A stretch of 64,000 nucleotides of DNA from Salisediminibacterium beveridgei (GCF_001721685.1 NZ_CP012502.1:1302001-1366000), one strand, 5' to 3'; positions 17,148 through 28,621 are shown, counted from the first letter of the stretch. Program-made: numbers and translations. The notes: a model not told the origin generated them from the sequence alone.

Positions 17148-18290
17148 ATGGCATCTGCCATTTATCTGCACATTCCATTTTGTGAACAAATCTGTTACTA
17201 CTGCGATTTCAATAAATTTTTCCTGAAGAATCAGCCTGTGGACGAATATATCGCAGCACTTCGTCAGGAAATTCAAATGTATGCTGCACAACATCATCCT
17301 GAAGAACCGATTACATCCATTTATATAGGCGGAGGAACGCCAACTTCGATTTCGACAGATCAGTTAGCGCAGGTTATCGAAGGCTTGTCAGGTGCATTTC
17401 CGTTGTCGCCGGATGCTGAAATTACAGTAGAGGTAAACCCGGGCAGTTGCAGCGATGAAAAGATGGCGATGCTGAAAAAGACGGGTGTAAACCGGCTGAG
17501 TATCGGAGTTCAGACCTTTGACCCCGAGCTTTTGAAGGCGATTAATCGCGATCATCATCCAATCGATGCAAAGAAGACGGTGGAACTTGCACGCTCACAT
17601 GGGATAAACGACCTCTCTGTTGATTTGATGTTCGGTTTACCCAATCAGACCATGGAACAGTGGAACGATACGTTAAAACAGGCATTCGAGTTGCCGGTCA
17701 CTCACATAAGCGCTTATTCATTAAAAGTCGAACCGAAAACCGTATTTTATCAGTGGGAACGTCAGGGGCGTCTCGACAGACCCACGGAAGATCTTGAAGC
17801 AGATATGTACAATCAGCTGGTTTCAGGAGCAGTTAACGCGGGTTTTCAACAGTATGAAATCAGTAATTTTGCCAGAGGGCAATATCAAAGCAGGCACAAT
17901 CTTGTGTATTGGAATAACCAGGAATATTATGGGTTCGGAGCAGGTGCTCACGGATACTTGAACGGTGAACGATACGCAAATCATGGTCCGCTGCCAAAGT
18001 ATTTAAAAGCAATGGAATCAAGGGAGCGGCCCACGCTTCACGAGCATCCTGTACCCCTTCATGAACAAAAAGAAGAATTCATGTTTATGGGTCTTCGGAA
18101 AATCAGCGGGATATCGCTTGAAGAATACCAGTCGCGCTATGGTGAACAAGTCGCAGAGACTTTTCCAGGAGTGATGGATGAATTGGTCAAAGAAGGATTG
18201 CTTGTGATGGATGAGGATTCGGTCCGGCTGAGCAGTGAGGGCAAGCTGCTTGGAAATCAGGTGTTTGAAAAATTTCTGCTCGGGAATTAA
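17148..18290 (+). CDS. hemW: Heme chaperone HemW (radical SAM)
   Basis: This 380-residue radical-SAM-fold protein has the cluster motif PFCEQICYYCDF, with Cys12, Cys16 and Cys19. The spacing and the C-terminal half (GAGAHGYLNGERYAN, then the HemN_C domain) fit HemW, which binds and delivers heme, rather than coproporphyrinogen dehydrogenase HemN. The start at 17148 follows GAGGAGG by 6 bases. A longer frame from 17106 has no Shine-Dalgarno. It lies before hrcA, as in Bacillus. Older annotation often calls it oxygen-independent coproporphyrinogen III oxidase. Confidence 0.93.
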   Translation: MASAIYLHIPFCEQICYYCDFNKFFLKNQPVDEYIAALRQEIQMYAAQHHPEEPITSIYIGGGTPTSISTDQLAQVIEGLSGAFPLSPDAEITVEVNPGSCSDEKMAMLKKTGVNRLSIGVQTFDPELLKAINRDHHPIDAKKTVELARSHGINDLSVDLMFGLPNQTMEQWNDTLKQAFELPVTHISAYSLKVEPKTVFYQWERQGRLDRPTEDLEADMYNQLVSGAVNAGFQQYEISNFARGQYQSRHNLVYWNNQEYYGFGAGAHGYLNGERYANHGPLPKYLKAMESRERPTLHEHPVPLHEQKEEFMFMGLRKISGISLEEYQSRYGEQVAETFPGVMDELVKEGLLVMDEDSVRLSSEGKLLGNQVFEKFLLGN

Positions 18291-18339
18291 TCGTGAGTGG
18301 TGCTCTGATTGATATTCTTTAAAAAACAAGCTGCAGGCG

Positions 18340-18367
18340 TTGACAAACTGAATCCTTCTCTGATAAC
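18340..18367 (+). promoter_or_regulatory. Sigma-A promoter of the hrcA heat-shock operon
   Basis: TTGACA (18340-18345), 16-base spacer, GATAAC (18362-18367). The expected start point lies immediately before CIRCE, so bound HrcA would block transcription. Confidence 0.6.
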
Positions 18368-18380
18368 TTATAGTATAGAT

Positions 18381-18407
18381 TTAGCACTCAATAACACCGA
18401 GTGCTAA
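18381..18407 (+). promoter_or_regulatory. CIRCE operator for HrcA
   Basis: Perfect match to the consensus: TTAGCACTC, nine bases, GAGTGCTAA. It lies 16 bases before the hrcA start, between promoter and gene. It makes hrcA-grpE-dnaK autoregulated by the heat-sensitive HrcA repressor, with GroEL as co-factor. Confidence 0.97.
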
Positions 18408-18422
18408 CAGGAGGGTTGCGCG

Positions 18423-19454
18423 ATGCTGACAGAGCGTCAATTATTGATATTAAAAGCGATTATCGATGATTATGTGTCAAATGCTGAACCGGTGGGTTCA
18501 AGAAGTATTTCAAAACGTGATGAAATCAGCTTCAGTCCAGCGACAATCCGTAATGAAATGTCCGATCTTGAGGAATTAGGATTTCTTGAGAAAACGCACA
18601 GTTCATCCGGACGCATCCCGTCACAAAAAGGATACCGGCATTATGTGGATTACCTCTTGAAACCGGGGCAGCTCTCCGAGAATGAAATGCTCAATATTCA
18701 GGACGTATTGACAAGCCGATTTTTAGAGCTTGAAGAGGTGGTGCAGCAGTCGGCCAAATTGCTTTCGAATTTGACCAGTTACACCTCCATCGTTCTTGGT
18801 CCGGAAGTTTTTGAATCGAAATTAAGACAAATTCAAATTATCCCGATTTCAGAAACACAGGCGGTTGCGATTATCGTGACTGATTCCGGGCATGTTGAGA
18901 ATCAGACTGTTCACTTTCCTGAACGGGTCAATGCGCAAGACCTTGAAAAAGTGGTCAACATTCTGAATGAGCGCCTTCGTGGCATTCCTTTGTACAGATT
19001 GAAAGATGAACTTGCAAAAGAAGTCAAACATGTCTTGAAAAAATATGTTCAAAGTCATGACACGATGCTTCATGTATTTCAGGAAGTGTTTCATCAGCAC
19101 AACCGAGAAAAGATCTTTTTCAGCGGAAAGACGAATATTCTGAGCCAGCCTGAATTTCATGACGTCGAGAGGGTCAGGAAGATATTAAATATTTTCGAAG
19201 AAGATCAGCTCGTCAGTAAACTGTTCAGATCCGAACAGGCAGGACTGTCGATCCGCATAGGTGAAGAAAATCACTTCGCCCCCTTTGACGATTGTACAAT
19301 CATCACAGCCACATATGAAGCCGGTGGCAAACATCTGGGCACAGTGGGTATACTCGGGCCAACTCGTATGGAATACCCCCGGGTTATCGGCATTCTGGAA
19401 TACCTGTCAAGAGACCTGTCGAAAAAACTCTCAAATGATTATGACAAATCATGA
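18423..19454 (+). CDS. hrcA: Heat-inducible transcription repressor HrcA
   Basis: This 343-residue repressor has an N-terminal winged helix (LTERQLLILKAIIDDYV; the segment GSRSISKRDEISFSPATIRNEM contains the recognition helix), a GAF-like middle and a dimerization insert. It binds CIRCE (18381-18407) directly upstream of itself. AGGAGGGTTGCG precedes the ATG. It is the first gene of the class I heat-shock operon with grpE and dnaK, the normal Bacillota arrangement. Length is normal. Confidence 0.97.
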   Translation: MLTERQLLILKAIIDDYVSNAEPVGSRSISKRDEISFSPATIRNEMSDLEELGFLEKTHSSSGRIPSQKGYRHYVDYLLKPGQLSENEMLNIQDVLTSRFLELEEVVQQSAKLLSNLTSYTSIVLGPEVFESKLRQIQIIPISETQAVAIIVTDSGHVENQTVHFPERVNAQDLEKVVNILNERLRGIPLYRLKDELAKEVKHVLKKYVQSHDTMLHVFQEVFHQHNREKIFFSGKTNILSQPEFHDVERVRKILNIFEEDQLVSKLFRSEQAGLSIRIGEENHFAPFDDCTIITATYEAGGKHLGTVGILGPTRMEYPRVIGILEYLSRDLSKKLSNDYDKS

Positions 19455-19486
19455 CTACATTGCACGATTTGAAGGAGGTGAAATGG

Positions 19487-20083
19487 GTGGATAATAAAGA
19501 AAACCGAGATACTGTTGAAGAAGTCGAGGAAGTGGACGATGTGGAAATCATTGAACCAGAAGACCCGGCAAGCATTGATGAAGAACCCGTTTCGGAAGAG
19601 GCGTCAACTGCTGAAGAGGAAGAAACGGTTTCCCGGCAGGATTATAATCAATTGAAGGATGAACTTGATGATATGAAAAATAAATTACTCCGCACACAAG
19701 CAGATTTTGACAATTTCCGTCGCAGAACAAAGATTGAGCAGGAAACGGCAGCCAAATACCGTTCTCAGCGTCTTGCTGAGGAAATGCTTCCTGCAATCGA
19801 TAACTTTGAAAGAGCGCTTGAGATTCAACCGGAGAACGATGATACCAAAAGCCTGTTGAAGGGTGTGGAAATGGCTTATAACCAGTTGCAGCAAGCTTTG
19901 GAGAAAGAGGGAATCACTCCGATTGAAGCTGTGGGACAACCATTTGACCCGAATCTTCATCAAGCCATCATGCAAGTGGAAGAACCGGATTATGAATCCA
20001 ATATCGTGGTTGAGGAAATGCAACGCGGTTATCAACTGAAAGACCGTGTCATCCGACCATCTATGGTAAAAGTTAACGCATAA
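19487..20083 (+). CDS. grpE: Nucleotide exchange factor GrpE
   Basis: This protein of about 198 residues releases ADP from DnaK. A long acidic, disordered N-terminus (EEVEEVDDVEIIEPEDP) leads into a coiled coil (DYNQLKDELDDMKNKLLRTQ) and the conserved DFDNFRRRTKIE, with the C-terminal beta domain ending DRVIRPSMVKV. The start is GTG at 19487, preceded by AAGGAGGTG. An ATG at 19451 lies within the hrcA end with no Shine-Dalgarno, and the ATG at 19483 is out of frame. The strong acidity is in line with a salt-adapted host. Confidence 0.95.
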   Translation: MDNKENRDTVEEVEEVDDVEIIEPEDPASIDEEPVSEEASTAEEEETVSRQDYNQLKDELDDMKNKLLRTQADFDNFRRRTKIEQETAAKYRSQRLAEEMLPAIDNFERALEIQPENDDTKSLLKGVEMAYNQLQQALEKEGITPIEAVGQPFDPNLHQAIMQVEEPDYESNIVVEEMQRGYQLKDRVIRPSMVKVNA

Positions 20084-21958
<1,875 letters not shown>

Positions 21959-21967
21959 CAATCAAAC

Positions 21968-22007
21968 AAAAGTCAAAGTCAGGGTCCTCTTGGCTTTGAC
22001 TTTCTGT
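21968..22007 (+). terminator. Terminator or attenuator between dnaK and dnaJ
   Basis: AAAGTCAAAG (about 21969) pairs with CTTTGACTTT about 12 bases later, followed by CTGTTTTGC. This would end part of the transcripts from the CIRCE promoter. Confidence 0.65.
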
Positions 22008-22089
22008 TTTGCTGTGAAAGACTGTTGCTGAATATCAGCCTAGCGTGATAGACTAATCGTTATGGATTAAATACGGGAGTGAGATAATT

Positions 22090-23214
22090 ATGAGCAAGCG
22101 AGATTTTTATGACGTGCTTGGCGTCGACCAGAATGCTTCGGAACAGGAAATAAAGAAAGCCTACCGCAAGCTTGCCAGAGAGTATCACCCGGATGTGAAC
22201 AAAGCGGATGATGCGGAAGAAAAATTCAAAGAAGTTAAAGAAGCCTATGATACGTTAAGTGACTCTCAAAAGAGAGCTCATTATGATCAATTCGGACATC
22301 AGGATCCGAATCAGGGATTCGGAGGAGCCGGAGGAGCCGGAGATTTCGGAGGATTCGGTGACATCTTTGACATGTTCTTCGGCGGAGGCAGACGAGATCC
22401 AAATGCCCCAAGGCAAGGATCAGATCTCCAGTACACAATGAACCTGGATTTCAAAGAAGCTGTGTTTGGAAAAGAGACAGACATTGAAATACCAAAAGAA
22501 GAGACCTGTTCTGATTGCAGTGGCTCAGGGACAAAATCCGGAGCGAGCCCTGAGACCTGTTCTGAATGTAAGGGCGCTGGTCAGTTAAATGTGGAACAAA
22601 ACACACCGTTTGGCCGTGTGGTTAACCGTCGTGTTTGTACCAAATGTCAAGGTACGGGTCAGACTGTTAAAGAAAGTGATAAATGCGCCAAGTGTGGCGG
22701 AAAAGGTAAAGTAAAAAAACGTAAAAAGATTCATATTAAAATTCCGGCAGGCGTGGACACCGGTCAACAGATCCGCGTGAGTGGTCAGGGTGAACCAGGT
22801 GAGCGCGGGGGGCCCCCAGGAGATCTTTATGTTGTATTTAATGTCAAATCCCATGAGTTTTTCAAACGGGATGGTGATGACATTCACTGTGAAATGCCGA
22901 TCACCTTCCCACAGGCTGCCCTTGGTGACGAAGTGGAAGTGCCGACTTTAAACGGTAAAGTTAAATTGAAAATTCCAGCCGGTACACAAAACGCCACACA
23001 TTTCCGCTTAAGAGGCAAAGGGGTTCCGAATGTACATGGCATGGGACAGGGTGATCAGCATGTTCAAATTAAAGTCGTTGTGCCGAAAGTACTCTCTGAT
23101 AAACAAAAAGATTTGCTTCGGGAGTTTAATGACGAATCTGGAGACGAAATGCCAGACGAGCAATCACAGAATTTTTTTGAAAAAGTAAAGCGAGCTTTAA
23201 AGAACTTCAGCTGA
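22090..23214 (+). CDS. dnaJ: Chaperone DnaJ (Hsp40)
   Basis: This 374-residue class A J-protein has a J domain with HPD at residues 33-35, then a Gly/Phe-rich linker ([14 protein letters not shown]). The zinc domain carries all four CxxCxGxG repeats ([32 protein letters not shown], about 141-205), and the C-terminal peptide-binding domains follow. It stimulates DnaK ATPase and delivers substrates. It lies 131 bases after dnaK behind a hairpin, with a weak possible promoter of its own (TTGCTG, 18 bases, TAGACT). Confidence 0.97.
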   Translation: MSKRDFYDVLGVDQNASEQEIKKAYRKLAREYHPDVNKADDAEEKFKEVKEAYDTLSDSQKRAHYDQFGHQDPNQGFGGAGGAGDFGGFGDIFDMFFGGGRRDPNAPRQGSDLQYTMNLDFKEAVFGKETDIEIPKEETCSDCSGSGTKSGASPETCSECKGAGQLNVEQNTPFGRVVNRRVCTKCQGTGQTVKESDKCAKCGGKGKVKKRKKIHIKIPAGVDTGQQIRVSGQGEPGERGGPPGDLYVVFNVKSHEFFKRDGDDIHCEMPITFPQAALGDEVEVPTLNGKVKLKIPAGTQNATHFRLRGKGVPNVHGMGQGDQHVQIKVVVPKVLSDKQKDLLREFNDESGDEMPDEQSQNFFEKVKRALKNFS

Positions 23215-23255
23215 TCAATGCAATTTTCGATGAATAAGGCAAGGAGGGTGATGAG

Positions 23256-24206
23256 ATGAACTGGTCCGAGATTTGTATTCATACTACGCAAGAAGCTGTG
23301 GAACCCGTCAGTCATGTTCTCCATGAATCTGGCGCAAGCGGTGTCGTGATTGAAGACAGGGAAGATCTTTTCAGGGAATGGGAAACTAAATTTGGTGAAA
23401 TTTATGATTTATCTCCGGATGACTATCCGGAAGAAGGTGTCCTCGTGAAAGGATATCTTCCTGTGAACAGCTTCCTTTCGGAAACGGTGGAGCAAATTAA
23501 ATTGTCAGTGAATCATCTCTCTCAGTTTAATATTAATCTGGGTCAAAACAAGGTTACGGTCAGTGAAGTAAATGAAGAAGATTGGGCAACTGCTTGGAAG
23601 AAATATTACAAGCCGGTAAAGGTGTCCAGACGGATTACGATCACACCGACATGGGAAAACTATCAACCGGTACATGATGAGGAGCTTGTGATTGAACTCG
23701 ATCCAGGTATGGCATTCGGAACAGGGACACATCCGACAACGGTCATGTGTATACAGCTGCTTGAACAGTGTGTAAAAGAAGGGGACTTGGTAACGGATGT
23801 AGGCTGTGGTACAGGGGTACTCAGCATTGCAGCCGCTAAATTAGGTGGGACCCAAATCGACGCATTGGATCTCGATGAAGTAGCAGTGCAATCTGCAACG
23901 GTTAACAGTGAATTAAACAAAGTGGATCAGCGGGTGCAGGTTCGAAAAGGGAATCTGCTGGATAATGGCAGATCCGGTCAGGATGTGATTGTTGCCAACA
24001 TTCTAGCAGAAGTGATTGTCACATTCACAGAAGATGCCTTCCGTCTCACGCGCCCAGGAGGAACCTTTATCGTTTCCGGGATCATCGGTCAGAAACGTGA
24101 CATGGTCAAAGATGCATTAAAACAAGCAGGATGGCGAATCTTAGAGTCGCTGGAGATGGAAGACTGGGTTGCGATCAGAGCCGAGAAGCCCGTCGGAGGA
24201 GCGTGA
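23256..24206 (+). CDS. prmA: Ribosomal protein L11 methyltransferase
   Basis: This 316-residue enzyme trimethylates ribosomal protein uL11. The N-terminal substrate domain is followed by a Rossmann domain with the family motif DPGMAFGTGTHPTT (about 149-162), SAM motif I DVGCGTGVLSIAA (about 180), and NILAEV near 248. GCAAGGAGGGTG precedes the start. It forms a cluster with rsmE and mtaB, which modify 16S rRNA and tRNA. Length is normal. Confidence 0.96.
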   Translation: MNWSEICIHTTQEAVEPVSHVLHESGASGVVIEDREDLFREWETKFGEIYDLSPDDYPEEGVLVKGYLPVNSFLSETVEQIKLSVNHLSQFNINLGQNKVTVSEVNEEDWATAWKKYYKPVKVSRRITITPTWENYQPVHDEELVIELDPGMAFGTGTHPTTVMCIQLLEQCVKEGDLVTDVGCGTGVLSIAAAKLGGTQIDALDLDEVAVQSATVNSELNKVDQRVQVRKGNLLDNGRSGQDVIVANILAEVIVTFTEDAFRLTRPGGTFIVSGIIGQKRDMVKDALKQAGWRILESLEMEDWVAIRAEKPVGGA

Positions 24207-24211
24207 CCCTC

Positions 24212-24964
24212 ATGCAACGATATTTTTTGGCAACAGAGAATTTCAAGGGAGATCTTGTCCGTTTAACAGGCGATGAAGCACATCACATTGCCCGGGTGAT
24301 GCGGATGGCTGCAGATGATCAAATTATCTGCTGTAATGAATCTGGCAAAAGTGCGATTGTTGAACTTACTCAAGTTGAAAAAGAAGAAGTTTATGGCCGG
24401 ATCAGACAATGGTTGGATGAAAATAGTGAACTTCCTGTTGAAGTGACGCTTGCCCAGGGTCTGCCCAAAGGTGATAAACTGGAGATGATCATTCAAAAAG
24501 CCACGGAGTTAGGTGTAACTGCGATAACACCTGTTGCCATGGCGAGGTCAATTGTTAAACTGGATCCCAAAAAAGCAGCTAAAAAGCAGGAAAGATGGAA
24601 AAAAATCGCTAAAGAAGCAGCAGAACAATCGCACCGTCAACGTGTGCCAGAAATCCAATCGGTTCAAACTTTGAAAGAACTCATCAAGCAGGCCGGCCCT
24701 TTTGATCTTGTGCTGGCTGCATATGAAGAAGAGGGGAAATCGGGGAATCACGAGGGTTTACCAGAGCTTTTGTCAGGCGTTCAAGAAGGAAGTCGTATTC
24801 TGTTTGTCATTGGACCAGAGGGCGGATTTTCATCGGAGGAGATTGTCATGCTCAAAGACGCAGGCATCTTTCCAGTATCTCTGGGACCACGAATTTTAAG
24901 AACAGAAACAGCTGGCCTTTATTCTTTGTCTGTCTTGTCCTACCATTTTGAATTATTGAGGTGA
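24212..24964 (+). CDS. rsmE: 16S rRNA m3U1498 methyltransferase RsmE
   Basis: This 250-residue SPOUT-fold enzyme methylates U1498 of 16S rRNA. An N-terminal PUA-like domain (TGDEAHHIARVMRM) precedes the SPOUT domain with GPEGGFSSEE near 200 and the C-terminal LGPRILRTETA knot motif. I chose the ATG at 24212; an in-frame GTG at 24203 lies only 2 bases after GGAGGA. The gene begins 5 bases after the prmA stop and its end lies 5 bases before the chosen mtaB start. Confidence 0.95.
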   Translation: MQRYFLATENFKGDLVRLTGDEAHHIARVMRMAADDQIICCNESGKSAIVELTQVEKEEVYGRIRQWLDENSELPVEVTLAQGLPKGDKLEMIIQKATELGVTAITPVAMARSIVKLDPKKAAKKQERWKKIAKEAAEQSHRQRVPEIQSVQTLKELIKQAGPFDLVLAAYEEEGKSGNHEGLPELLSGVQEGSRILFVIGPEGGFSSEEIVMLKDAGIFPVSLGPRILRTETAGLYSLSVLSYHFELLR

Positions 24965-24969
24965 ATGAT

Positions 24970-26295
24970 ATGCCTAAAGTGGCATTCCATACGTTAGGTT
25001 GCAAAGTGAATCATTATGAGACGGAAGCGATTTGGCAACTTTTTCAGACTGAAGGGTATGAAAAAGGTGAGTTTGATCAGATTGCTGATGTATATGTGAT
25101 TAATACTTGCACCGTAACGAATACGGGTGATAAAAAAAGCCGGCAGGTGATCCGTCGCGCAATCCGGAAAAACCCCGATGCCGTCGTATGTGTAACAGGA
25201 TGTTACGCACAGACATCTCCAGCGGAAATCATGGCAATACCAGGCGTTGATATTGTGGTTGGTACGCAGGACAGGCATAAAATGATTCCGTACATTAAAG
25301 AATTTCAGGCTTCCAGAGAACCGATTAATGCAGTAGGTAACATCATGAAAGCCCGGGTATACGAAGAATTGGATGTACCGTCGTTTACTGACAGAACCCG
25401 TGCTTCCTTAAAAATCCAGGAGGGCTGTAACAATTTCTGCACATTCTGTATCATTCCATGGGCACGTGGTTTAATGCGTTCACGCCAGCCTGATGAAGTG
25501 CTTTCTCAAGCTAAACAGCTTGCAGAAGCAGGATATAAGGAAATTGTCTTAACGGGGATTCATACCGGTGGTTACGGGGAGGATATGAAAGATTATAACC
25601 TCGCATCACTGCTCTCAGACCTCGAAAAGATTCAGGGACTTCAGCGTATCCGGATTTCATCCATCGAAGCCAGTCAAATCACCGATGAAGTCATTGCTGT
25701 TATCGGTTCGTCAAATAAAGTTGTCAATCATCTGCATATCCCATTGCAATCAGGCTCTGATACAGTCTTAAAACGTATGCGAAGAAAGTATTCGGCTTCT
25801 TTCTATCGTGAGCGTGTTGAGCGTTTAAAAGAAGCATTACCGGGACTTGCAGTGACTTCTGATGTCATTGTCGGGTTTCCAGGAGAGACGGATGACGAAT
25901 TTGATGAGACATTTCGTCTGATCAGGGAGATTGGCTACTCCGAGCTTCATGTTTTTCCTTTTTCAAAACGCACAGGTACTCCTGCAGCAAGAATGGAAGA
26001 TCAAGTGGCCGATGATGTCAAACATGACCGTGTTCATCGATTAATTACACTGTCCAACCAGCAGGCGAAAGAATATGCGTCCATGCACGAAGGTGAAGTG
26101 CTCGAAATGATACCCGAAGAGCAGGATCCATCTGATCCAAATCGACTCATTGGTTTCACGCGTAATTACCTGAAGGTATCTGTAGCTCTTGATCCAAAAT
26201 GGATAGGTGAAGTGATCGATATTCAATTGCAGCAGGCTGGCTATCCGATCAGTCAAGGACGATTAATTGGATCATCAAACAGCGTAATCGTTTGA
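24970..26295 (+). CDS. mtaB: tRNA t6A37 methylthiotransferase MtaB
   Basis: This radical-SAM methylthiotransferase of about 441 residues converts t6A37 to ms2t6A37 in tRNA. Three N-terminal cysteines for the auxiliary cluster are seen (LGCKVN, INTCTVT, VTGCYAQ). The radical-SAM motif CNNFCTFC lies near 152-159, and a C-terminal TRAM-like region follows. The ATG at 24970 follows GAGGTG by 6 bases; the GTG at 24961 is part of that Shine-Dalgarno. The B. subtilis name is yqeV. The gap after it leads to rpsU. Confidence 0.95.
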   Translation: MPKVAFHTLGCKVNHYETEAIWQLFQTEGYEKGEFDQIADVYVINTCTVTNTGDKKSRQVIRRAIRKNPDAVVCVTGCYAQTSPAEIMAIPGVDIVVGTQDRHKMIPYIKEFQASREPINAVGNIMKARVYEELDVPSFTDRTRASLKIQEGCNNFCTFCIIPWARGLMRSRQPDEVLSQAKQLAEAGYKEIVLTGIHTGGYGEDMKDYNLASLLSDLEKIQGLQRIRISSIEASQITDEVIAVIGSSNKVVNHLHIPLQSGSDTVLKRMRRKYSASFYRERVERLKEALPGLAVTSDVIVGFPGETDDEFDETFRLIREIGYSELHVFPFSKRTGTPAARMEDQVADDVKHDRVHRLITLSNQQAKEYASMHEGEVLEMIPEEQDPSDPNRLIGFTRNYLKVSVALDPKWIGEVIDIQLQQAGYPISQGRLIGSSNSVIV

Positions 26296-26366
26296 TAGAA
26301 TGAGATACGACTAGTAAGAAAGCCGAAAAAGGGTTACTTACAATCAGCAAAAACTGTAAATAGGCG

Positions 26367-26395
26367 TTGACCTGCCAGCTTAATTCATATATAAT
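26367..26395 (+). promoter_or_regulatory. Sigma-A promoter of rpsU-yqeY
   Basis: TTGACC (26367-26372), 17-base spacer, TATAAT (26390-26395): a near-consensus promoter 60 bases before rpsU. Confidence 0.85.
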
Positions 26396-26454
26396 CGACA
26401 AAGACATGCTCTAAGAGTATGTTGTGATTGGTTGTTCGGAGGGAGGGATACAGA

Positions 26455-26628
26455 ATGGCAGAAACTCGTGTAAAAAAGAACGAGTCGATTGATGCTGCTC
26501 TTCGTCGCTTTAAAAAATCGATGTCTAAAGATGGTACTATGCAGGAAGTGAAAAAGCGTAAGCACTATGAAAAGCCGAGCATAAAGCGGAAGAAAAAGTC
26601 TGAAGCGGCTCGCAAGCGTAAGTTTTAA
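26455..26628 (+). CDS. rpsU: Small ribosomal subunit protein bS21
   Basis: This 57-residue, very basic protein begins [20 protein letters not shown] and ends with a Lys/Arg-rich tail. It sits near the mRNA exit of the 30S subunit and the anti-Shine-Dalgarno helix. I chose the ATG at 26455 after GGAGGGAGGG; an ATG 27 bases earlier lies inside the leader with no Shine-Dalgarno. It has its own strong promoter and is followed by yqeY at 20 bases. Confidence 0.97.
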   Translation: MAETRVKKNESIDAALRRFKKSMSKDGTMQEVKKRKHYEKPSIKRKKKSEAARKRKF

Positions 26629-26648
26629 TGTGAGAGGGTGGCATATCT

Positions 26649-27092
26649 TTGAACATTCAGGATCGTCTGCAGGAAGATATGAAGCAGGCTATGCGCAATC
26701 GGGAGAAAGAGCGGTTGAGTGTCATTCGTTCTGTCAAGGCTGCCTTGCAGAATGAAGCCATTAAAACCGGTAGCGATCTGTCTCTGGATGAGGTTCTGAC
26801 CGTCCTTAACCGCGAAATGAAGCAGCGTAAAGAATCCCTCCATGAATTTGAACAGGCGAACCGGCAGGATCTGAGCAATAAGATGAAGTATGAAATTGAG
26901 ATACTGTCGCACTATTTACCAAAACAGCTCACAGAAGAAGAACTGCAAGCGATTGTTGATGAAACAATAACTGAGACAGAGGCTTCTTCGAAAGCGGAAA
27001 TGGGAAAAGTGATGGGTGCAGTCATGCCGAAAGTCAAAGGTCAGGCGGACGGCACTCAAGTGAAAAAGCTTGTTGAAAAATCTTTATCTTAA
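26649..27092 (+). CDS. yqeY: YqeY/GatB-like domain protein
   Basis: This 147-residue helical protein carries a domain shared with the tail of GatB, the amidotransferase subunit that makes Gln-tRNA and Asn-tRNA. The conserved C-terminal stretch [17 protein letters not shown] is present. It is thought to bind tRNA, but its role is not proven. The start is TTG at 26649, behind GAGAGGGTGG; no ATG fits. It is co-transcribed with rpsU and closed by a terminator at 27103. Confidence 0.93.
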   Translation: MNIQDRLQEDMKQAMRNREKERLSVIRSVKAALQNEAIKTGSDLSLDEVLTVLNREMKQRKESLHEFEQANRQDLSNKMKYEIEILSHYLPKQLTEEELQAIVDETITETEASSKAEMGKVMGAVMPKVKGQADGTQVKKLVEKSLS

Positions 27093-27102
27093 AACGGTTA
27101 TC

Positions 27103-27131
27103 AACCCCGGTGCATTTGCGCCGGGGTTTTA
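27103..27131 (+). terminator. Terminator of rpsU-yqeY
   Basis: The stem AACCCCGGTGC / GCGCCGGGGTT (one G-U pair) with loop ATTT ends in TTTT. Confidence 0.85.
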
Positions 27132-27197
27132 GTTATTGGTATAAGGCTTCATACTTTCCTCCTGTCAAAAAAATGAGTAAACTGATGATAGAAAGAT

Positions 27198-27224
27198 TGA
27201 AACATAATGTAAGCCTTATCCGTA
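27198..27224 (+). promoter_or_regulatory. Sigma-W-type promoter of nfeD-floA
   Basis: TGAAAC (27198-27203), 17-base spacer, CGTA (27221-27224). These are the -35 and -10 of ECF sigma-W promoters, and the B. subtilis yqeZ-floA-yqfB operon is a known sigma-W target. It lies 57 bases before the nfeD start, which suggests induction by envelope stress. Confidence 0.75.
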
Positions 27225-27280
27225 AAGAAGCAGTAAGGTGTTTATTCCCTCATACGGGAGAGATGGAAGGAGGGTTTTTG

Positions 27281-28621
27281 ATGAAACGATTACGATTGGC
27301 AATATACATGCTGCTCATTATCAGCGGAATGACTATGTTGTTTTTACCGGCCGACCAGGCAAGCGGGTCCGGAGATGGTGAGATCGTTTACATCGTTCCA
27401 GTTGAAAAAGAGGTCGAGAGAGGACTCCAGGCTTTTCTTGAACGTTCAATCCAAACTGCTGAAGAAGAAGGCGCGAGCCACATTATATTCGAAGTGAATA
27501 CGCCTGGTGGGTTTGTTGATGCAGCGGGTGGTATTGCAACGCTGATACGAAACGCAGAACCGGATACGACGGCTTTTGTTGTTGAACGTGCGTTGTCTGC
27601 AGGGGCTTATATTTCCCTGAATGCAGACGAAATCGTCATGGCACCCGGATCCAGCATGGGGTCAGCTTCAGTCATTGACGGTTCTGGAAGTGCTGCAGAT
27701 GATAAAGCACAATCTGCCTGGCTTGCCAATATGCGGGAAGCTGCAGAACTTAACGACAGAGATCCGATCTATGCCCTGGCAATGGCAGACCGGGAGATTG
27801 AAATTCCGGAGCTCGATATCACAGATGAAAATATTCTGACACTGACACCGAGCCAGGCATTGGAAGTCGGCTATGCAGAAGAGGTTCTGTCAACGAGGGA
27901 AGAAGTTCTGGAATATATCGGTTATGAGAATGCGGAAATCAGAGAAATGGAAGTCACTTTATCTGAACAGATTGCGCGATTTGTGACAAATCCAATTGTC
28001 GTACCTATCCTCCTGAGTATTGGGAGCCTTGGTCTTGTACTTGAACTTTATTCTCCAGGCTTTGGAATCCCGGGTATTATGGGAGCTTCGGCACTGCTGT
28101 TATTCTTTTTCGGTCATCTTGTAGCTGGATTTGCAGGACTTGAGACAGTTATTCTATTAGGAATAGGAATTGTATTACTCCTCATCGAAGTCTTTTCCCC
28201 GAGTTTCGGAATTCTTGGTTTTCTCGGAATCGGGGCGATTATGGGAAGTCTTGTGCTCAGTTCTTATGATACCAGCATGATGCTGATGTCATTATTGATA
28301 GCGATTGTCGTCACAATTGTTGCCTCTGTAATGTTCTTCAAGTATGTTGGCTATAACGGTCCATTAAAACGCGTGGTTCTTCTGGATCAGGCAGGGAACG
28401 ACCAGGGGTATATCTCTTCAGAGTCAAAAAATGAACATCTGGGTCGTACAGGAACCGCCCTGACAATCCTAAGGCCATCAGGTGTTGCAGAAATCAATGA
28501 CGAACGACTTGACGTTGTCTCTGAGGGAGGATATATTGAACAGGGAAGAAAAGTAAAAGTGATTTCGGTATCAGGCTCGAGGATTGTTGTCAGAGAATTG
28601 AAATCCGATGAAGCTGAGTAA
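27281..28621 (+). CDS. yqeZ: NfeD-family membrane serine protease (YqeZ type)
   Basis: This protein of about 446 residues partners a flotillin. It begins with a signal peptide (MKRLRLAIYMLLIISGMTML) and a ClpP-class serine protease domain with the nucleophile in SAGAY near Ser106. A block of membrane helices (about 236-356) and a C-terminal OB-fold NfeD domain follow. The protease domain is thought to face outward and the OB fold inward. The start at 27281 follows GGAAGGAGGG; the frame extends to 27110 but that part lies across the terminator. It is transcribed with floA from a sigma-W-type promoter. Confidence 0.92.
   Translation: MKRLRLAIYMLLIISGMTMLFLPADQASGSGDGEIVYIVPVEKEVERGLQAFLERSIQTAEEEGASHIIFEVNTPGGFVDAAGGIATLIRNAEPDTTAFVVERALSAGAYISLNADEIVMAPGSSMGSASVIDGSGSAADDKAQSAWLANMREAAELNDRDPIYALAMADREIEIPELDITDENILTLTPSQALEVGYAEEVLSTREEVLEYIGYENAEIREMEVTLSEQIARFVTNPIVVPILLSIGSLGLVLELYSPGFGIPGIMGASALLLFFFGHLVAGFAGLETVILLGIGIVLLLIEVFSPSFGILGFLGIGAIMGSLVLSSYDTSMMLMSLLIAIVVTIVASVMFFKYVGYNGPLKRVVLLDQAGNDQGYISSESKNEHLGRTGTALTILRPSGVAEINDERLDVVSEGGYIEQGRKVKVISVSGSRIVVRELKSDEAE

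Noticed and set aside
22315..22400. Tandem GGAGGAGCCGGAGGAGCCGG-like repeat as a repeat element
   Set aside because: It encodes the Gly/Phe-rich linker of DnaJ and is explained by the protein sequence.
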